A stretch of DNA of 64,000 nt from Chryseobacterium gambrini (lineage in GTDB: Bacteria > Bacteroidota > Bacteroidia > Flavobacteriales > Weeksellaceae): contig NZ_FTOV01000003.1 of NCBI RefSeq assembly GCF_900156825.1, positions 310,001 through 374,000 on the forward strand, in the 5' to 3' direction. The position numbers were made by a program, and so were the translations under genes. The notes beneath the pieces are model-generated. The model had not been told where the DNA came from. It made no database searches and was given only the letters and a program-made list of their open reading frames with translations. Shown here piece by piece: positions 44,044 to 53,217 of the stretch (within the stretch, counting starts at the first letter, position 1; every line of letters begins with the position of its first letter).

Positions 44044-45834
44044 ATGATGAATACAAAAATTACCAGATGTTTAGCAAGAACATTACTGATTGTTCTGTTC
44101 TTTGCTTTTGAAAATTTTTTTTCGCAGTACAACGGAGCAGTAGGGATTAATACTTCTTCGCCCAATACCAATTCTGTTCTGGACATTGTTTCAGGAAATA
44201 GCAATAAGGGAATTCTCATTCCGCGTCTTACAGAAACTCAGCGAAATGCCATAGTCATCAACTCGGCAAATGATGATGGTCTTACGGTTTACAATACCAC
44301 AGAAGACTGCCTGAACTATTGGAGCCTTGCAGATAATGAATGGAAAAGCGTCTGCGGACAGATAGGAAAATCGGTTTTTACAATCGATTGCTCTAACACA
44401 AAAGCTGTGGGAAGTTACGTAAAAGGAAAAGAATTAACCACTTCCAATTACCTTAGTGTGACGGTAAATGTTACTAAAATAGGAAATTATACGATTATGG
44501 GCACCACAACTAACGGTTATAATTTTTATGGAACAGGAGTTTTTTTGAACACAGGTATACAAACAATACAAATTCCGGGACAGGGAACTCCTGCCGCAAT
44601 ACAAACAGACACAATACAGCTTTCTGCCAATGGGGTTGATGTTACGTGTACACCACCAGTTACGATTACTGTTCTAAGCCCTGCAGCAACCTATACAATG
44701 AGTTGTGGAAAAGCAATAGTAAATGGTGTATATAAAGTAGGAACGCCTCTCACAGCTTCAAATACAATAACATTGCCTGTAAATGTTACTTCTCTGGGAA
44801 GTTACACGATTACTACTAATACAGTTGATGGAATTTCTTTTAGTGGTTCCGGAACTTTTACAGCAACTGGAAATCAAAACATTACTTTACAAGGAACGGG
44901 CACGCCTACTTCTACTTCGGTTAAAACAATTACCATAACTTCTGATAGCCAAGGTGGTGTATCTACAACATGTACGGTAAGTGTAGTTGTAGTTATACCA
45001 ATTAAAAGATTACTCGCAGTAGGGACTTCAGAAAATGTATATGGGTATAATTTTTCAGGAACAGCAGCATCTGGACGAATGATTAGTACAGCCTCAAATT
45101 TTGGGACTACAGCAACAAGTATAGTAAAAGCAGAAGGGTTTACAAGAATTAATGGTGGAAATAGTCCTAGTATTGCTCAGTTGCAAGGTTGGCTTTCTGG
45201 TTCAAGTCCTGTTGATATTATGGTTATAGGATATTCATGGGCACCTTCTGATGCTGAAGCAGATATTATTGCAGATTATTTGGTGAAAGGAGGAGTTGTT
45301 TTGGCATTCAGTGAATCCAATGCAGGTATGCAAAGACTTTTTAGGTATGTATTTAATGATAATACCATTACAACAGGTAGTGTAAATGCAGCAGGTGCTT
45401 TGTACAGACTTCCTGTAATTAATGATGAAATTATAAACGGACCTTTTGGTGATGCAAGAGGCAAGACTTGGGGAGAAGATGCTTCAGCAACTACTTATGC
45501 ATCAGGTATTCCTTCCAGCGAAATAGATATATATTCTACAGATTCTGATCTATCACAGGCTTCACCTGGAGGTACAGCGGGAAGAGTCACTGCATTTAAG
45601 CATAAAACACTGAATTTCATATGGATTGGTGATGGTGGTTTTAATTCAAATTGTGGTGCTTCTGATACTATTTGTCCTTTTGAAGTAAACGGAAGTAATT
45701 TGCCGGTTGTTAAAACTTCTTATGGAAGAGGTGGAGATGCGTTAGATCAGGATGTTTATAATTCAATTATCTCTGCGAATGCTTTTGCATGGGCAATAAA
45801 ACAAGCTGAATTTAATGGAATAAATACACAATAA
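44044..45834 (+). CDS. Large secreted surface protein: G-I-N-T module, two beta repeats, C-terminal ThuA/amidotransferase-like domain
   Basis: 596 residues with a signal segment (residues ~8-27). AVGINTSSPNTNSVLDIVSG and GILIPRLTETQR form the same module as in the 38553 protein. Two ~95-residue Thr-rich repeats follow (SYVKGKELTTSNYLSVTVNV and VYKVGTPLTASNTITLPVNV mark equivalent points). The last ~270 residues look like a globular alpha/beta domain: VDIMVIGYSW, DAEADIIADYLVKGGVVLAF and FIWIGDGGF recall class I amidotransferase-like or ThuA-like folds, without a clear catalytic Cys. Two adjacent ATGs could start it. Function unknown. Confidence 0.7.
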   Translation: MMNTKITRCLARTLLIVLFFAFENFFSQYNGAVGINTSSPNTNSVLDIVSGNSNKGILIPRLTETQRNAIVINSANDDGLTVYNTTEDCLNYWSLADNEWKSVCGQIGKSVFTIDCSNTKAVGSYVKGKELTTSNYLSVTVNVTKIGNYTIMGTTTNGYNFYGTGVFLNTGIQTIQIPGQGTPAAIQTDTIQLSANGVDVTCTPPVTITVLSPAATYTMSCGKAIVNGVYKVGTPLTASNTITLPVNVTSLGSYTITTNTVDGISFSGSGTFTATGNQNITLQGTGTPTSTSVKTITITSDSQGGVSTTCTVSVVVVIPIKRLLAVGTSENVYGYNFSGTAASGRMISTASNFGTTATSIVKAEGFTRINGGNSPSIAQLQGWLSGSSPVDIMVIGYSWAPSDAEADIIADYLVKGGVVLAFSESNAGMQRLFRYVFNDNTITTGSVNAAGALYRLPVINDEIINGPFGDARGKTWGEDASATTYASGIPSSEIDIYSTDSDLSQASPGGTAGRVTAFKHKTLNFIWIGDGGFNSNCGASDTICPFEVNGSNLPVVKTSYGRGGDALDQDVYNSIISANAFAWAIKQAEFNGINTQ

Positions 45835-45872
45835 AGAATATAATAGTCACAATTATATAGTTTTTAAAGGCC

Positions 45873-45904
45873 GCTTCTGCATCGTTCATGTTGCAGAAGC
45901 TTTT
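45873..45904 (+). terminator. Terminator of the 44044 gene
   Basis: Perfect nine bp stem GCTTCTGCA / TGCAGAAGC with a ten-base loop, followed by T4GT4. Confidence 0.85.
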
Positions 45905-46016
45905 GTTTTGTAGAAATAATAAGCTTAAATGAAGCCATAATTGGAAATTTGAAAACCTGACTCATAAAGATATTGGTTTTTAATCTTGCATTGAAATTGA
46001 ATCCGTTTAACAAAAA

Positions 46017-46060
46017 AAGAGTATTCCTAAGGTTTTTAAACTCCTTTCGAAATACTCTTT
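46017..46060 (-). terminator. Terminator of the ABC exporter gene
   Basis: Ten bp stem AAAGAGTATT / AATACTCTTT around a 24-base interior, with a T7 tract on the minus strand. Confidence 0.65.
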
Positions 46061-46082
46061 CTTAATTTTATTGTAAACAGAA

Positions 46083-47921
46083 CTAATCGAAATTCTGCAA
46101 TTCTACAAGTTTATGGTAAACTCCTTTTTTCGCAATGAGATCGTGATGGGTTCCCTGTTCTACGATATCTCCTTTTTCCATCACTACAATCCAGTCTGCT
46201 TTCTGAATGGTGGAAAGTCTGTGGGCAATAACCAAAGACGTTCTGTTTTCCATCATTTTTTCCAGTGCATCCTGAACAAATCTTTCCGATTCGGTGTCCA
46301 AAGCAGAAGTCGCTTCATCCAGAATCATAATCGGTGGATTTTTCAGTACGGCTCTCGCAATGGAAACCCTTTGTTTCTGACCCCCTGAAAGCTTTCCTCC
46401 GTCATCTCCGATGTTAGAATCATATCCATCCGGAAGATTTGTGATAAAGTTATCTGCATTGGCAATTTTGGCTGCTGCAATTACCTCTTCTCTTGTGGCT
46501 TCAGGTTTCCCCATGAGAATATTATTGTACACCGTATCATTAAATAATACAGATTCCTGGGTAACCATCCCGAGAAGTTTACGGTACTCTTTTAACCTTA
46601 AATTTTTAATATTTACGCCATCAATCAGAATTTCACCTTCGGAAACATCGTAAAACCTTGCCAGAAGATTCGCGATCGTTGTTTTTCCGCTTCCGCTTTG
46701 TCCGACAAGAGCTACCGTTTTTCCTTTAGGAATACTTAAAGAGAAATTTTTAAGAATGGCGTGTTCTTTATCATAATAAAAACCGATATTTTTAAATTCA
46801 ATGGCTTTATTAAGCGTTGAAATACTTACCGGATTGGCAACTTCCTCAATTTTCACATCAGCTTCAAGGATTTCCAAAACCCTGTGCAAAGAAGCTTCTC
46901 CTTTCTGTACGTTAGAAATCGACTGCGATAAACTTTTTACCGGAGGTAAAATCTGGAAGAACATTCCTAAAAAAACTAAAAAATCCTGTGGCGCAATGCT
47001 GTGTTCCACAACAATCTGCTTTCCGCCATACCATGCAATAATTAAGAACGTAACAGAACCAAGGAATTCACTGATCGGCGATGCCAGTTCTTTTTTTCTT
47101 CCCAATCGTATTGAGCTGTTGATCCACCTTTGCATAGAGCCCATAAAACGGCTGTCCATGATCTTTTCTGCACTGAAAATCTTAATTACTTTTGACGATT
47201 TTAAGGTTTCATCCACAATAGAGAAAATGGTTCCCATTTCGTTCTGGGCTTCGTGAGAATCTTTTTTAAGACTTTTCCCGATTAAGGCGATTAAAGTTCC
47301 CATCACTGGTAAAACCAGAAGAGAAAAAAGCGTTAATTCAGAACTTAGTAGAAACAGACTTATTAAGGTACTCACAAGCATAAACGGAGCGTTAATCAGC
47401 TCCACTAAACTTCCTAAAATACTGCCTTCCACTTCGCCTACGTCATTAGACATACGCGACATCATATCTCCTTTTCTGCTCTCTGTAAAAAATGAAACCG
47501 GCAAAGCTAAAACCTTACGGTACATTTCTCCGCGCAGATCTTTCGTAACGCCTACACGATAATTAATCAACAGGAAAGATCCTAAATATCTGAAAAGGTT
47601 CCTCAGCAAAAACATAAATGCCGTGATGACGCAGAGCCATGCTAAAACATTCAGCGTACCATAATCATCCACCAAAGTCTGGATATAGTAATTGGAATAG
47701 TTTTTCAGATACGGAAATAAATCTGTAAGATTTCCGGAATATACAGGCGGAGATTCAAAATCTTCCCTTTTAATAGTTCCGAAAAGCATTCCCAAAACAG
47801 GAAGAATCGTTCCTAAAGAAGCAATCTGAAATACAGAATATAATAAGTTGAAAAATAAACTTCCGAAAATATATTTCTGGTGTGGTTTGGCGAATTTTAA
47901 TATTTTTTTATATTCGTTCAT
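46083..47921 (-). CDS. ABC exporter, fused permease and ATPase (MsbA-like)
   Basis: 612 residues. Six-helix exporter membrane domain (to about residue 345), then the ATPase domain. The latter has Walker A VGQSGSGKTT (from residue 407), Q-loop VTQESVLFND, signature LSGGQKQRVSIARA, Walker B IMILDEATSALD and the switch His in VIAHRLS. Probably works as a homodimer in the inner membrane; lipid or LPS-core flipping as by MsbA is the family's main role, but drug export is possible. It is a single-gene unit. Confidence 0.9.
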   Translation of the reverse strand: MNEYKKILKFAKPHQKYIFGSLFFNLLYSVFQIASLGTILPVLGMLFGTIKREDFESPPVYSGNLTDLFPYLKNYSNYYIQTLVDDYGTLNVLAWLCVITAFMFLLRNLFRYLGSFLLINYRVGVTKDLRGEMYRKVLALPVSFFTESRKGDMMSRMSNDVGEVEGSILGSLVELINAPFMLVSTLISLFLLSSELTLFSLLVLPVMGTLIALIGKSLKKDSHEAQNEMGTIFSIVDETLKSSKVIKIFSAEKIMDSRFMGSMQRWINSSIRLGRKKELASPISEFLGSVTFLIIAWYGGKQIVVEHSIAPQDFLVFLGMFFQILPPVKSLSQSISNVQKGEASLHRVLEILEADVKIEEVANPVSISTLNKAIEFKNIGFYYDKEHAILKNFSLSIPKGKTVALVGQSGSGKTTIANLLARFYDVSEGEILIDGVNIKNLRLKEYRKLLGMVTQESVLFNDTVYNNILMGKPEATREEVIAAAKIANADNFITNLPDGYDSNIGDDGGKLSGGQKQRVSIARAVLKNPPIMILDEATSALDTESERFVQDALEKMMENRTSLVIAHRLSTIQKADWIVVMEKGDIVEQGTHHDLIAKKGVYHKLVELQNFD

Positions 47922-48055
47922 TCAATGAAAAAATTGGATAGCAAAATTACGTAATTAAAATGATAAGACGTTTTTAATCGACTTTTACTTTATAATAAGT
48001 TGATGCACCACGTATTTTGTTACAGATTTTCGGGCAGATATTTCTCAGAAAAAAC

Positions 48056-48081
48056 AAAGCCACCCGAAGAAAGGTGGCTTT
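48056..48081 (-). terminator. Terminator of the M28 peptidase gene
   Basis: Perfect nine bp stem AAAGCCACC / GGTGGCTTT with an eight-base loop, just after the stop codon; moderately T-rich on the minus strand. Confidence 0.8.
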
Positions 48082-48093
48082 AGATATCGAATT

Positions 48094-49014
48094 TTAAAAT
48101 TTCACTTTATCGTTATACTTCGGTTCAAAATTCTTTGGTGTAAGTTTGTCTAAAGTTTTTCCGAAATTATTGATGATGGTGGTTAAATTCTCGAAATCCA
48201 CAACATTTACATCATCGTTTTCATGATGATAATGCGTCGCTTTCGTCATGTCTACCGTGGAAAAAGAATGGGCAATAATTTTCTTTTTTACAAAGCTTAC
48301 GTTGTCTGATCGGTAGAAAAGCTGTTCCGAAGAATAAGGATCAGGATTTATTTTTAAGCCATTTGCCGCATTTTTATTAAACAATTCATCAAGATCCGAA
48401 AATTCATCACCCGTCATAAACAAAGCATTCTTTCCGAAAGCAGATTCTGTAGCCACCATTTCAAAATTGAAAAGAGCAGCCATATGATCATAAATTTGAT
48501 TTAAATTTTCGTCTTTTGAAATAGCTCTTGAACCGAGCATTCCTTTTTCTTCTCCGTTAAATGCCATGAAAACCAGAGAAAATTCAGGTTTTTTATTTTT
48601 GAAATAATCTGCAATTCCTACCAGAGTGGTAATTCCGCTTGCGTCATCATCGGCTCCGTTGTAAATATTGTCTTTGGGGTTATTGCTGGTTCCGATATGA
48701 TCAAAATGTCCGGAAAAGCCTAAGAATTTATCCGTTTTTCCCTTTTTTACTCCGCAAACATTATAAACGGTTTTTTCTTTGTATATAAAAGGAACCAGAT
48801 AAGAATTTCCGGTGCAGAAATCTAAATTGTTTTCTTTAAAAAGCTTTGCAATATAATTGGCGGCATTATCATTTTCCACAGTTCCGATTTCTCTGCCTTT
48901 CATTTCATCTGAAGCCAGTGTTGAAAGAATATTCCGTACTCTTTCTGAAGAGACTTCCTGCGCAAAAGAAAATATTGAAAACAGCGTAAAGGTAAGATAG
49001 GTGAGTTTTTTCAT
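48094..49014 (-). CDS. Exported M28 family zinc aminopeptidase
   Basis: The ATG at 49014 gives the signal peptide MKKLTYLTFTLFSIFSFAQ (306 aa). The two-zinc site is visible: FSGHFDHIG (His and nearby Asp), NGADDDASGI (bridging Asp), FNGEEKGMLGS (catalytic Glu and zinc Glu) and the later THYHHENDD (zinc His). Probably trims peptides in the periplasm or outside. A TATATTTG -7 box sits at 49073-49066 on the minus strand. It is a single-gene unit. Confidence 0.92.
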   Translation of the reverse strand: MKKLTYLTFTLFSIFSFAQEVSSERVRNILSTLASDEMKGREIGTVENDNAANYIAKLFKENNLDFCTGNSYLVPFIYKEKTVYNVCGVKKGKTDKFLGFSGHFDHIGTSNNPKDNIYNGADDDASGITTLVGIADYFKNKKPEFSLVFMAFNGEEKGMLGSRAISKDENLNQIYDHMAALFNFEMVATESAFGKNALFMTGDEFSDLDELFNKNAANGLKINPDPYSSEQLFYRSDNVSFVKKKIIAHSFSTVDMTKATHYHHENDDVNVVDFENLTTIINNFGKTLDKLTPKNFEPKYNDKVKF

Positions 49015-49141
49015 TTTTAATAATTTATAAACAATCTGTCGCAGTATAAACGGAAATGTTGCATACAAATATATTTAATTGAAAAATAATAGGAAAAACA
49101 TCTCTTAAACACGAATAATTCTGAAAATACACAAAATAAAA

Positions 49142-49164
49142 AACAGCTCCTGAAAGAAGCTGTT
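49142..49164 (-). terminator. Terminator of the DUF4293 gene
   Basis: Seven bp stem AACAGCT / AGCTGTT with a nine-base loop and an A-rich left flank (T-rich on the minus strand). Confidence 0.7.
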
Positions 49165-49188
49165 CTCACTCAAAAAATCGTTGTAAGG

Positions 49189-49578
49189 TTATCGAAGTCT
49201 GTCCACAGATTTTACGAGCCTCTCATCTTTTTTGATGTAAATGTTTGCAATAAGCAGACAGATCACCGCAATTAATGAGAAAACCGGCTCAATACCCTTC
49301 TCAGGAAAATCTATTCCTCCGGATAATTTTAGTAACCAGTACATCAATACACCAATCAACAAAGCGTTTATAATAATGCTGATGTTATTCAGCAATATTT
49401 GTCTTTTTCTGTTTTTAAAGCTGAAAATACTGAGTACTCCCACCAAAACAAGGACGATACATCCGATATTGATCACAGGAAAGCTGTCTGAAATTACAAC
49501 ATCTTCTCCTGTAATGAACAGAAATACAGCAGCCAACACTGCTAAAAAAGTCCATATAGTCTGTATTCTTTGTAGCAT
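49189..49578 (-). CDS. DUF4293 family small membrane protein
   Basis: 129 residues with four hydrophobic helices: IQTIWTFLAVLAAVFLFITG, VINIGCIVLVLVGVLSIFSF, LLNNISIIINALLIGVLMYWLL and PVFSLIAVICLLIANIYI. The opening MLQRIQTIWTFLA is typical of DUF4293. Such genes commonly lie beside rho in Flavobacteriia, as here, in the divergent direction. Function unknown. Confidence 0.85.
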   Translation of the reverse strand: MLQRIQTIWTFLAVLAAVFLFITGEDVVISDSFPVINIGCIVLVLVGVLSIFSFKNRKRQILLNNISIIINALLIGVLMYWLLKLSGGIDFPEKGIEPVFSLIAVICLLIANIYIKKDERLVKSVDRLR

Positions 49579-49596
49579 TGAATATTAAATTCTACG

Positions 49597-49643
49597 CAAA
49601 AGTAATATAAATTTTGCACAATTCAAAAATAAGTGTAGATTTG
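49597..49643. promoter_or_regulatory. Overlapping divergent promoters of DUF4293 and rho
   Basis: Towards rho: TTTTG at 49612-49616, 19 bp spacer, TAGATTTG at 49636-49643, giving a ~75 nt leader before the ATG at 49725. Towards DUF4293 (minus strand): CAAAAA on the plus strand from 49624 (TTTTTG), 19 bp spacer, then TACTTTTG at 49604-49597. The two promoters interlock, so polymerase can use only one at a time. Confidence 0.75.
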
Positions 49644-49724
49644 CATTATACGAATGTACTTGAAAACAACAGTCACCTGACTTACTTTTCTTATTCACAA
49701 TTAATTACATTTTTTACACTAAAT

Positions 49725-51575
49725 ATGTTTAACATTGAAACGTTAAGGTCAAAATCCGTAACGGAACTGACTAAAATCTTAAAGGATTTAGGCGTTAAAG
49801 TTGCAAGAAACAGCACTGAAAATGACAAAATCTTTGCAATTCTTGACTTTCAGGCTTCCAATCCAAAAGTAGCAAAAGAATATTTCAACGCTACTGAACC
49901 CAGTATGAATACTGAGGAAAAACCGGCAGAAAAACCTGCGAAGGCTCCTGCTAGAAAAGCTGCTCCGAAAAAAACGACAGCTAAGACAAAAGCTGAAGCA
50001 AAACCTGCTGAAGAAACAAATCCTAAAGCAGAGGAAAAAGCTGAAGCAGAAGTAAAAGAAACCGTTTCTGAAGAACCTAAACCCGAAGAAACCAAAGCAG
50101 AACCTGCCGCAGCAACGGAAGAACAGACTGCAACAGGACAGGCTAAGAAAAAGAGGAAAAGAGTTTCTCCTGCCAATACAACCAACGCAGAAGCGCCTCA
50201 GGAAAAAACAGAAGCTCCAAAAAACACAGAATCCCAAGAATCTGCTCCAGCAGAAGAAAAGCCGAATAATACCCCTCAACATCAGGCTAGATCCCAAAAA
50301 GGACAAAACAACAATCCGAACAACAACGGAAACCAGCATAGAAATCAAAACCATAACCAAAATCCGAATCAAAACCAAAATCAGCATCAGAATAAGCAGC
50401 AACAGCAGCATTCTGAGAAAACGGAGGAACAGCACGAACAGCCTAAAAAGGAGTTCAGTTTCGACGGAATGGTAAGCATTGAAGGGGTTTTGGAAATTTT
50501 ACCGGACAATTACGGATTTTTACGTTCTTCAGACTTCAGCTATATCTCTTCACCGGATGACGTATACGTTTCTACGGCACAGATCAGAAATTACAGTTTG
50601 AAAACAGGAGATACCGTAAAAGGGATTGTAAGATTACCGAAAGAAGGAGAAAAGTATTTTTCCTTATTAAGACCCACAGAAGTTAACGGACGTGATCTTG
50701 CTTTCATTAAAGACCGTGTGGCTTTTGAATATTTAACCCCGCTTTTCCCACAGGAAAAATTCAATCTTGCCGGAAAAGGCTCTACTATTTCTACCAGAGT
50801 AGTGGATCTTTTCGCACCCATCGGGAAAGGACAGAGAGCAATGATCGTTGCACAGCCGAAAACCGGTAAAACCATGTTGCTGAAAGATATTGCCAATTCT
50901 ATCGCAGCCAATCATCCTGAAGTTTATATGATGGTTCTTCTGATCGACGAACGTCCGGAAGAGGTTACCGATATGGAAAGAAGCGTAAATGCAGAAGTTA
51001 TTGCATCTACTTTTGATGAAGCGGCAGAAAAGCACGTAAAAGTGGCTAACCTTGTTCTGGCGAAAGCACAGAGAATGGTAGAATGTGGTCACGACGTAGT
51101 TATTTTATTAGACTCCATCACAAGATTGGCAAGAGCTTACAATACCGTAACGCCAGCATCAGGAAAAGTTTTATCGGGAGGTGTTGATGCGAATGCGCTT
51201 CACAAACCGAAAAGATTCTTCGGAGCGGCAAGAAAGATTGAAGGAGGAGGGTCTTTAACAATTATCGCAACGGCTCTTATTGACACTGGTTCTAAAATGG
51301 ATGAGGTGATTTTTGAAGAATTTAAAGGAACAGGAAACATGGAACTTCAACTGGACAGAAAAATTGCCAACAGAAGAATTTATCCTGCTATCGATCTCGT
51401 TTCTTCAAGTACCCGTAGAGACGATCTGCTTCTGGATGAGGTAACTTCCCAGAGAATGTGGATCTTAAGAAAATATCTTTCTGAAATGAATCCAATCGAA
51501 GCAATGGAATTTGTAGACAAAAACATCAAAGGAACTTTGAATAACGAAGAATTCCTGATGTCGATGAATAAATAA
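49725..51575 (+). CDS. rho: Transcription termination factor Rho with a large disordered insert
   Basis: Hexameric RNA helicase that ends transcription. I choose the ATG at 49725 ([24 protein letters not shown], the Rho N-terminal helical domain), giving 616 aa. Residues ~60-243 form an insert of low complexity: first Lys/Ala/Glu/Pro-rich, then Asn/Gln/His-rich. The RNA-binding fold resumes at [23 protein letters not shown]. The ATPase part has the P-loop [10 protein letters not shown], then [13 protein letters not shown], the Q-loop [15 protein letters not shown] and the R-loop. E. coli Rho is 419 aa, so the excess is this insert. Confidence 0.96.
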   Translation: MFNIETLRSKSVTELTKILKDLGVKVARNSTENDKIFAILDFQASNPKVAKEYFNATEPSMNTEEKPAEKPAKAPARKAAPKKTTAKTKAEAKPAEETNPKAEEKAEAEVKETVSEEPKPEETKAEPAAATEEQTATGQAKKKRKRVSPANTTNAEAPQEKTEAPKNTESQESAPAEEKPNNTPQHQARSQKGQNNNPNNNGNQHRNQNHNQNPNQNQNQHQNKQQQQHSEKTEEQHEQPKKEFSFDGMVSIEGVLEILPDNYGFLRSSDFSYISSPDDVYVSTAQIRNYSLKTGDTVKGIVRLPKEGEKYFSLLRPTEVNGRDLAFIKDRVAFEYLTPLFPQEKFNLAGKGSTISTRVVDLFAPIGKGQRAMIVAQPKTGKTMLLKDIANSIAANHPEVYMMVLLIDERPEEVTDMERSVNAEVIASTFDEAAEKHVKVANLVLAKAQRMVECGHDVVILLDSITRLARAYNTVTPASGKVLSGGVDANALHKPKRFFGAARKIEGGGSLTIIATALIDTGSKMDEVIFEEFKGTGNMELQLDRKIANRRIYPAIDLVSSSTRRDDLLLDEVTSQRMWILRKYLSEMNPIEAMEFVDKNIKGTLNNEEFLMSMNK

Positions 51576-51600
51576 ATTGAATTTAATTTGTTAAATAGAA

Positions 51601-51631
51601 AGCACGGACGTTTAATGTTCGTGCTTTTTTA
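51601..51631 (+). terminator. Terminator-type hairpin after rho
   Basis: Nine bp stem AGCACGGAC / GTTCGTGCT (one wobble) followed by T6. Confidence 0.85.
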
Positions 51632-51694
51632 GTTTTTGGTTAGAAGCGGGACGTTTTTAATGGCTGTTTTTTTGAAAATAATTATTCTTTTGAA

Positions 51695-51796
51695 GCTTTA
51701 TCTCGCTTTCCGCACTCGCTATTTTAGGATTTCGGCGGCGAAGCCGCCGCCGAAATCCTAAAATGAGCTCAGACAATTGCTGCAATCGAGGCTAGG
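51695..51796. repeat. REP-like palindromic element, copy 3
   Basis: Perfect 19 bp inverted arms at 51721-51739 and 51746-51764 with a six-base loop. Left tag CTCGCTTTCCGCACTCGCT, right tags GAGCTCAGACA and GCAATCGAGGCTA, as in the element at 6552. The arm sequence itself (ATTTTAGGATTTCGGCGGC) is unrelated to that of the other copies. It lies in the 525 bp between rho and sod; the 51800-52040 part shows no feature. Confidence 0.8.
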
Positions 51797-52043
51797 TTTT
51801 TGTCTGATATTTCAATACTTCATTGGATCCACAAAATTTGTGATCCTGAAAGAGTTCAATATAGCATTAAAATAAAGTCTGAAAAAATTCTTGTTTGAAC
51901 CCTTTGGTTTGTTATCAGCTTTAATTCAAAAATAAATTTTTCAAAATTGATAAGCTTCCGTCATTAGACTTTCTTACCATGAAAATTTAATTCATTCTAA
52001 ATCAATATATCAATGTTAAAGATTTATTAAAGTAATCTCCATT

Positions 52044-52076
52044 TTTTGAATATAGATTAAATAATGGCTAAATTTG
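52044..52076 (+). promoter_or_regulatory. Promoter of the superoxide dismutase gene
   Basis: TTTTG ending at 52048, 20 bp spacer, TAAATTTG at 52069-52076. Predicted transcription start near 52083, with an ~18 nt leader. Confidence 0.8.
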
Positions 52077-52100
52077 GGTAATAACATTAAAAATAAAATT

Positions 52101-52697
52101 ATGTCATTTGAATTACCAAAACTAGGATATGCTTACGACGCATTAGAGCCGACAATAGATGCAAAAACAATGGAAATCCACCATACAAAACATCATCAAG
52201 CATACGTAGACAATTTAAATAATGCGATTAAAGGAACTGATCTTGAAGGAAAAACTATTGAGGAAATCTGCCAGACAGGAACTGATAAACCAGCAGTAAG
52301 AAACAATGGAGGAGGACACTTTAACCATACTTTATTCTGGGAAATTTTAACTCCGGGCGGAAGCAAAGAGCCTGTAGGAAATGTAAAAGCTGCTATCGAA
52401 GCTTACGGAGGTTTTGAAAAATTCAAGACCGATTTTTCTGATGCTGCTAAAACAAGATTCGGTTCAGGATGGGCTTGGTTGGTAAAAAATGCTGACGGTT
52501 CTGTTACCGTTTCTTCAACTCCAAACCAGGATAACCCGTTAATGCCGGTTGCAGACGTAAAAGGAACTCCAGTTTTAGGACTTGACGTTTGGGAGCACGC
52601 TTATTATTTAAATTACCAAAACAGAAGACCTGATTATGTATCAGCATTCTTCGAAGTAGTAAACTGGGATAAAGTAGAAGAATTATTCAACAAATAA
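52101..52697 (+). CDS. Superoxide dismutase, Fe/Mn family
   Basis: Converts superoxide to oxygen and peroxide. 198 aa from the ATG at 52101 ([16 protein letters not shown]). An upstream in-frame GTG/TTG start would lie at the promoter. Metal ligands: His27 in [12 protein letters not shown], His in [10 protein letters not shown], Asp and His in [19 protein letters not shown]. The NNGGGHFNH stretch is more like Mn-type or cambialistic enzymes than classic Fe-SOD (AAQVWNH). No signal peptide, so cytosolic. Confidence 0.96.
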   Translation: MSFELPKLGYAYDALEPTIDAKTMEIHHTKHHQAYVDNLNNAIKGTDLEGKTIEEICQTGTDKPAVRNNGGGHFNHTLFWEILTPGGSKEPVGNVKAAIEAYGGFEKFKTDFSDAAKTRFGSGWAWLVKNADGSVTVSSTPNQDNPLMPVADVKGTPVLGLDVWEHAYYLNYQNRRPDYVSAFFEVVNWDKVEELFNK

Positions 52698-52714
52698 TTA
52701 TTCAACTATTTCAT

Positions 52715-52749
52715 AAAAAAAGGTTCAGAGCAATTCTGAACCTTTTTTA
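52715..52749. terminator. Bidirectional terminator between sod and the 52747 gene
   Basis: Nine bp stem AGGTTCAGA / TCTGAACCT with a five-base loop, A7 before and T6 after; serves both convergent genes and reaches the stop codon of the second. Confidence 0.9.
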
Positions 52750-53169
52750 GTATCTTGTGGTATCACTTCCCGAAAGTCCGTTCATTTTTAAACCGTATTT
52801 CCAGTTTACATACGCAAAAACCTGATACAATTTGTATTCGAATTTAATACCGTATTTTTCTTTCGGATCATAGTCAATGAATGATTCTATCACATTTCTG
52901 TATCTTCCGGAACTATAGTAGGAATTCCATTCTGTGACCAGAAAAGTATTTCTGTTCTTCAGATAAGATTCAGAATATTGGCAGATTGGCTTGGCAATGG
53001 CATTCAGAAAATAATCAAACTGAGTATCGATTACCGTAAGATCCCATTCTCCATCATCATTCTTTGATGGTTTTATTTCCGACTTTTCTTTTTCATTCTT
53101 AGGATCGCTTTGCGCAGAGCAATAGACTGAAAATAAAGAAAGTATTAATAGTAAAACTAAATTTTTCAT
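52747..53169 (-). CDS. Small secreted protein of unknown function, 140 aa
   Basis: Signal peptide MKNLVLLLILSLFSVYCSAQ. The Lys/Glu-rich start of the mature part leads into WDLTVIDTQFDYFLNAIAKPICQYSESYLKNRNTFLVTEWNSYYSSGRYRN, then FIDYDPKEKYGIKFEYKLYQVFAYVNWKYGLKM. The family (DUF6146-like) is common in Flavobacteriia as far as I recall; no activity known. Ends in the bidirectional terminator shared with sod. Confidence 0.7.
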   Translation of the reverse strand: MKNLVLLLILSLFSVYCSAQSDPKNEKEKSEIKPSKNDDGEWDLTVIDTQFDYFLNAIAKPICQYSESYLKNRNTFLVTEWNSYYSSGRYRNVIESFIDYDPKEKYGIKFEYKLYQVFAYVNWKYGLKMNGLSGSDTTRY

Positions 53170-53188
53170 CTCATAAAGTTACAAAAAA

Positions 53189-53211
53189 AAGACACTCAAT
53201 CTGAGTGTCTT
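53189..53211 (-). terminator. Terminator of the exported nuclease gene
   Basis: Perfect ten bp stem AAGACACTCA / TGAGTGTCTT with a three-base loop; T8 on the minus strand. Lies between the 53218 stop codon and the next gene. Confidence 0.85.
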
Positions 53212-53217
53212 GTACTT

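Noticed and set aside
49788-50435. A 215-codon open frame on the minus strand rich in Phe, Leu, Arg and Cys
   Set aside because: It is the complement of the low-complexity disordered part of rho and has no start context or protein-like composition.
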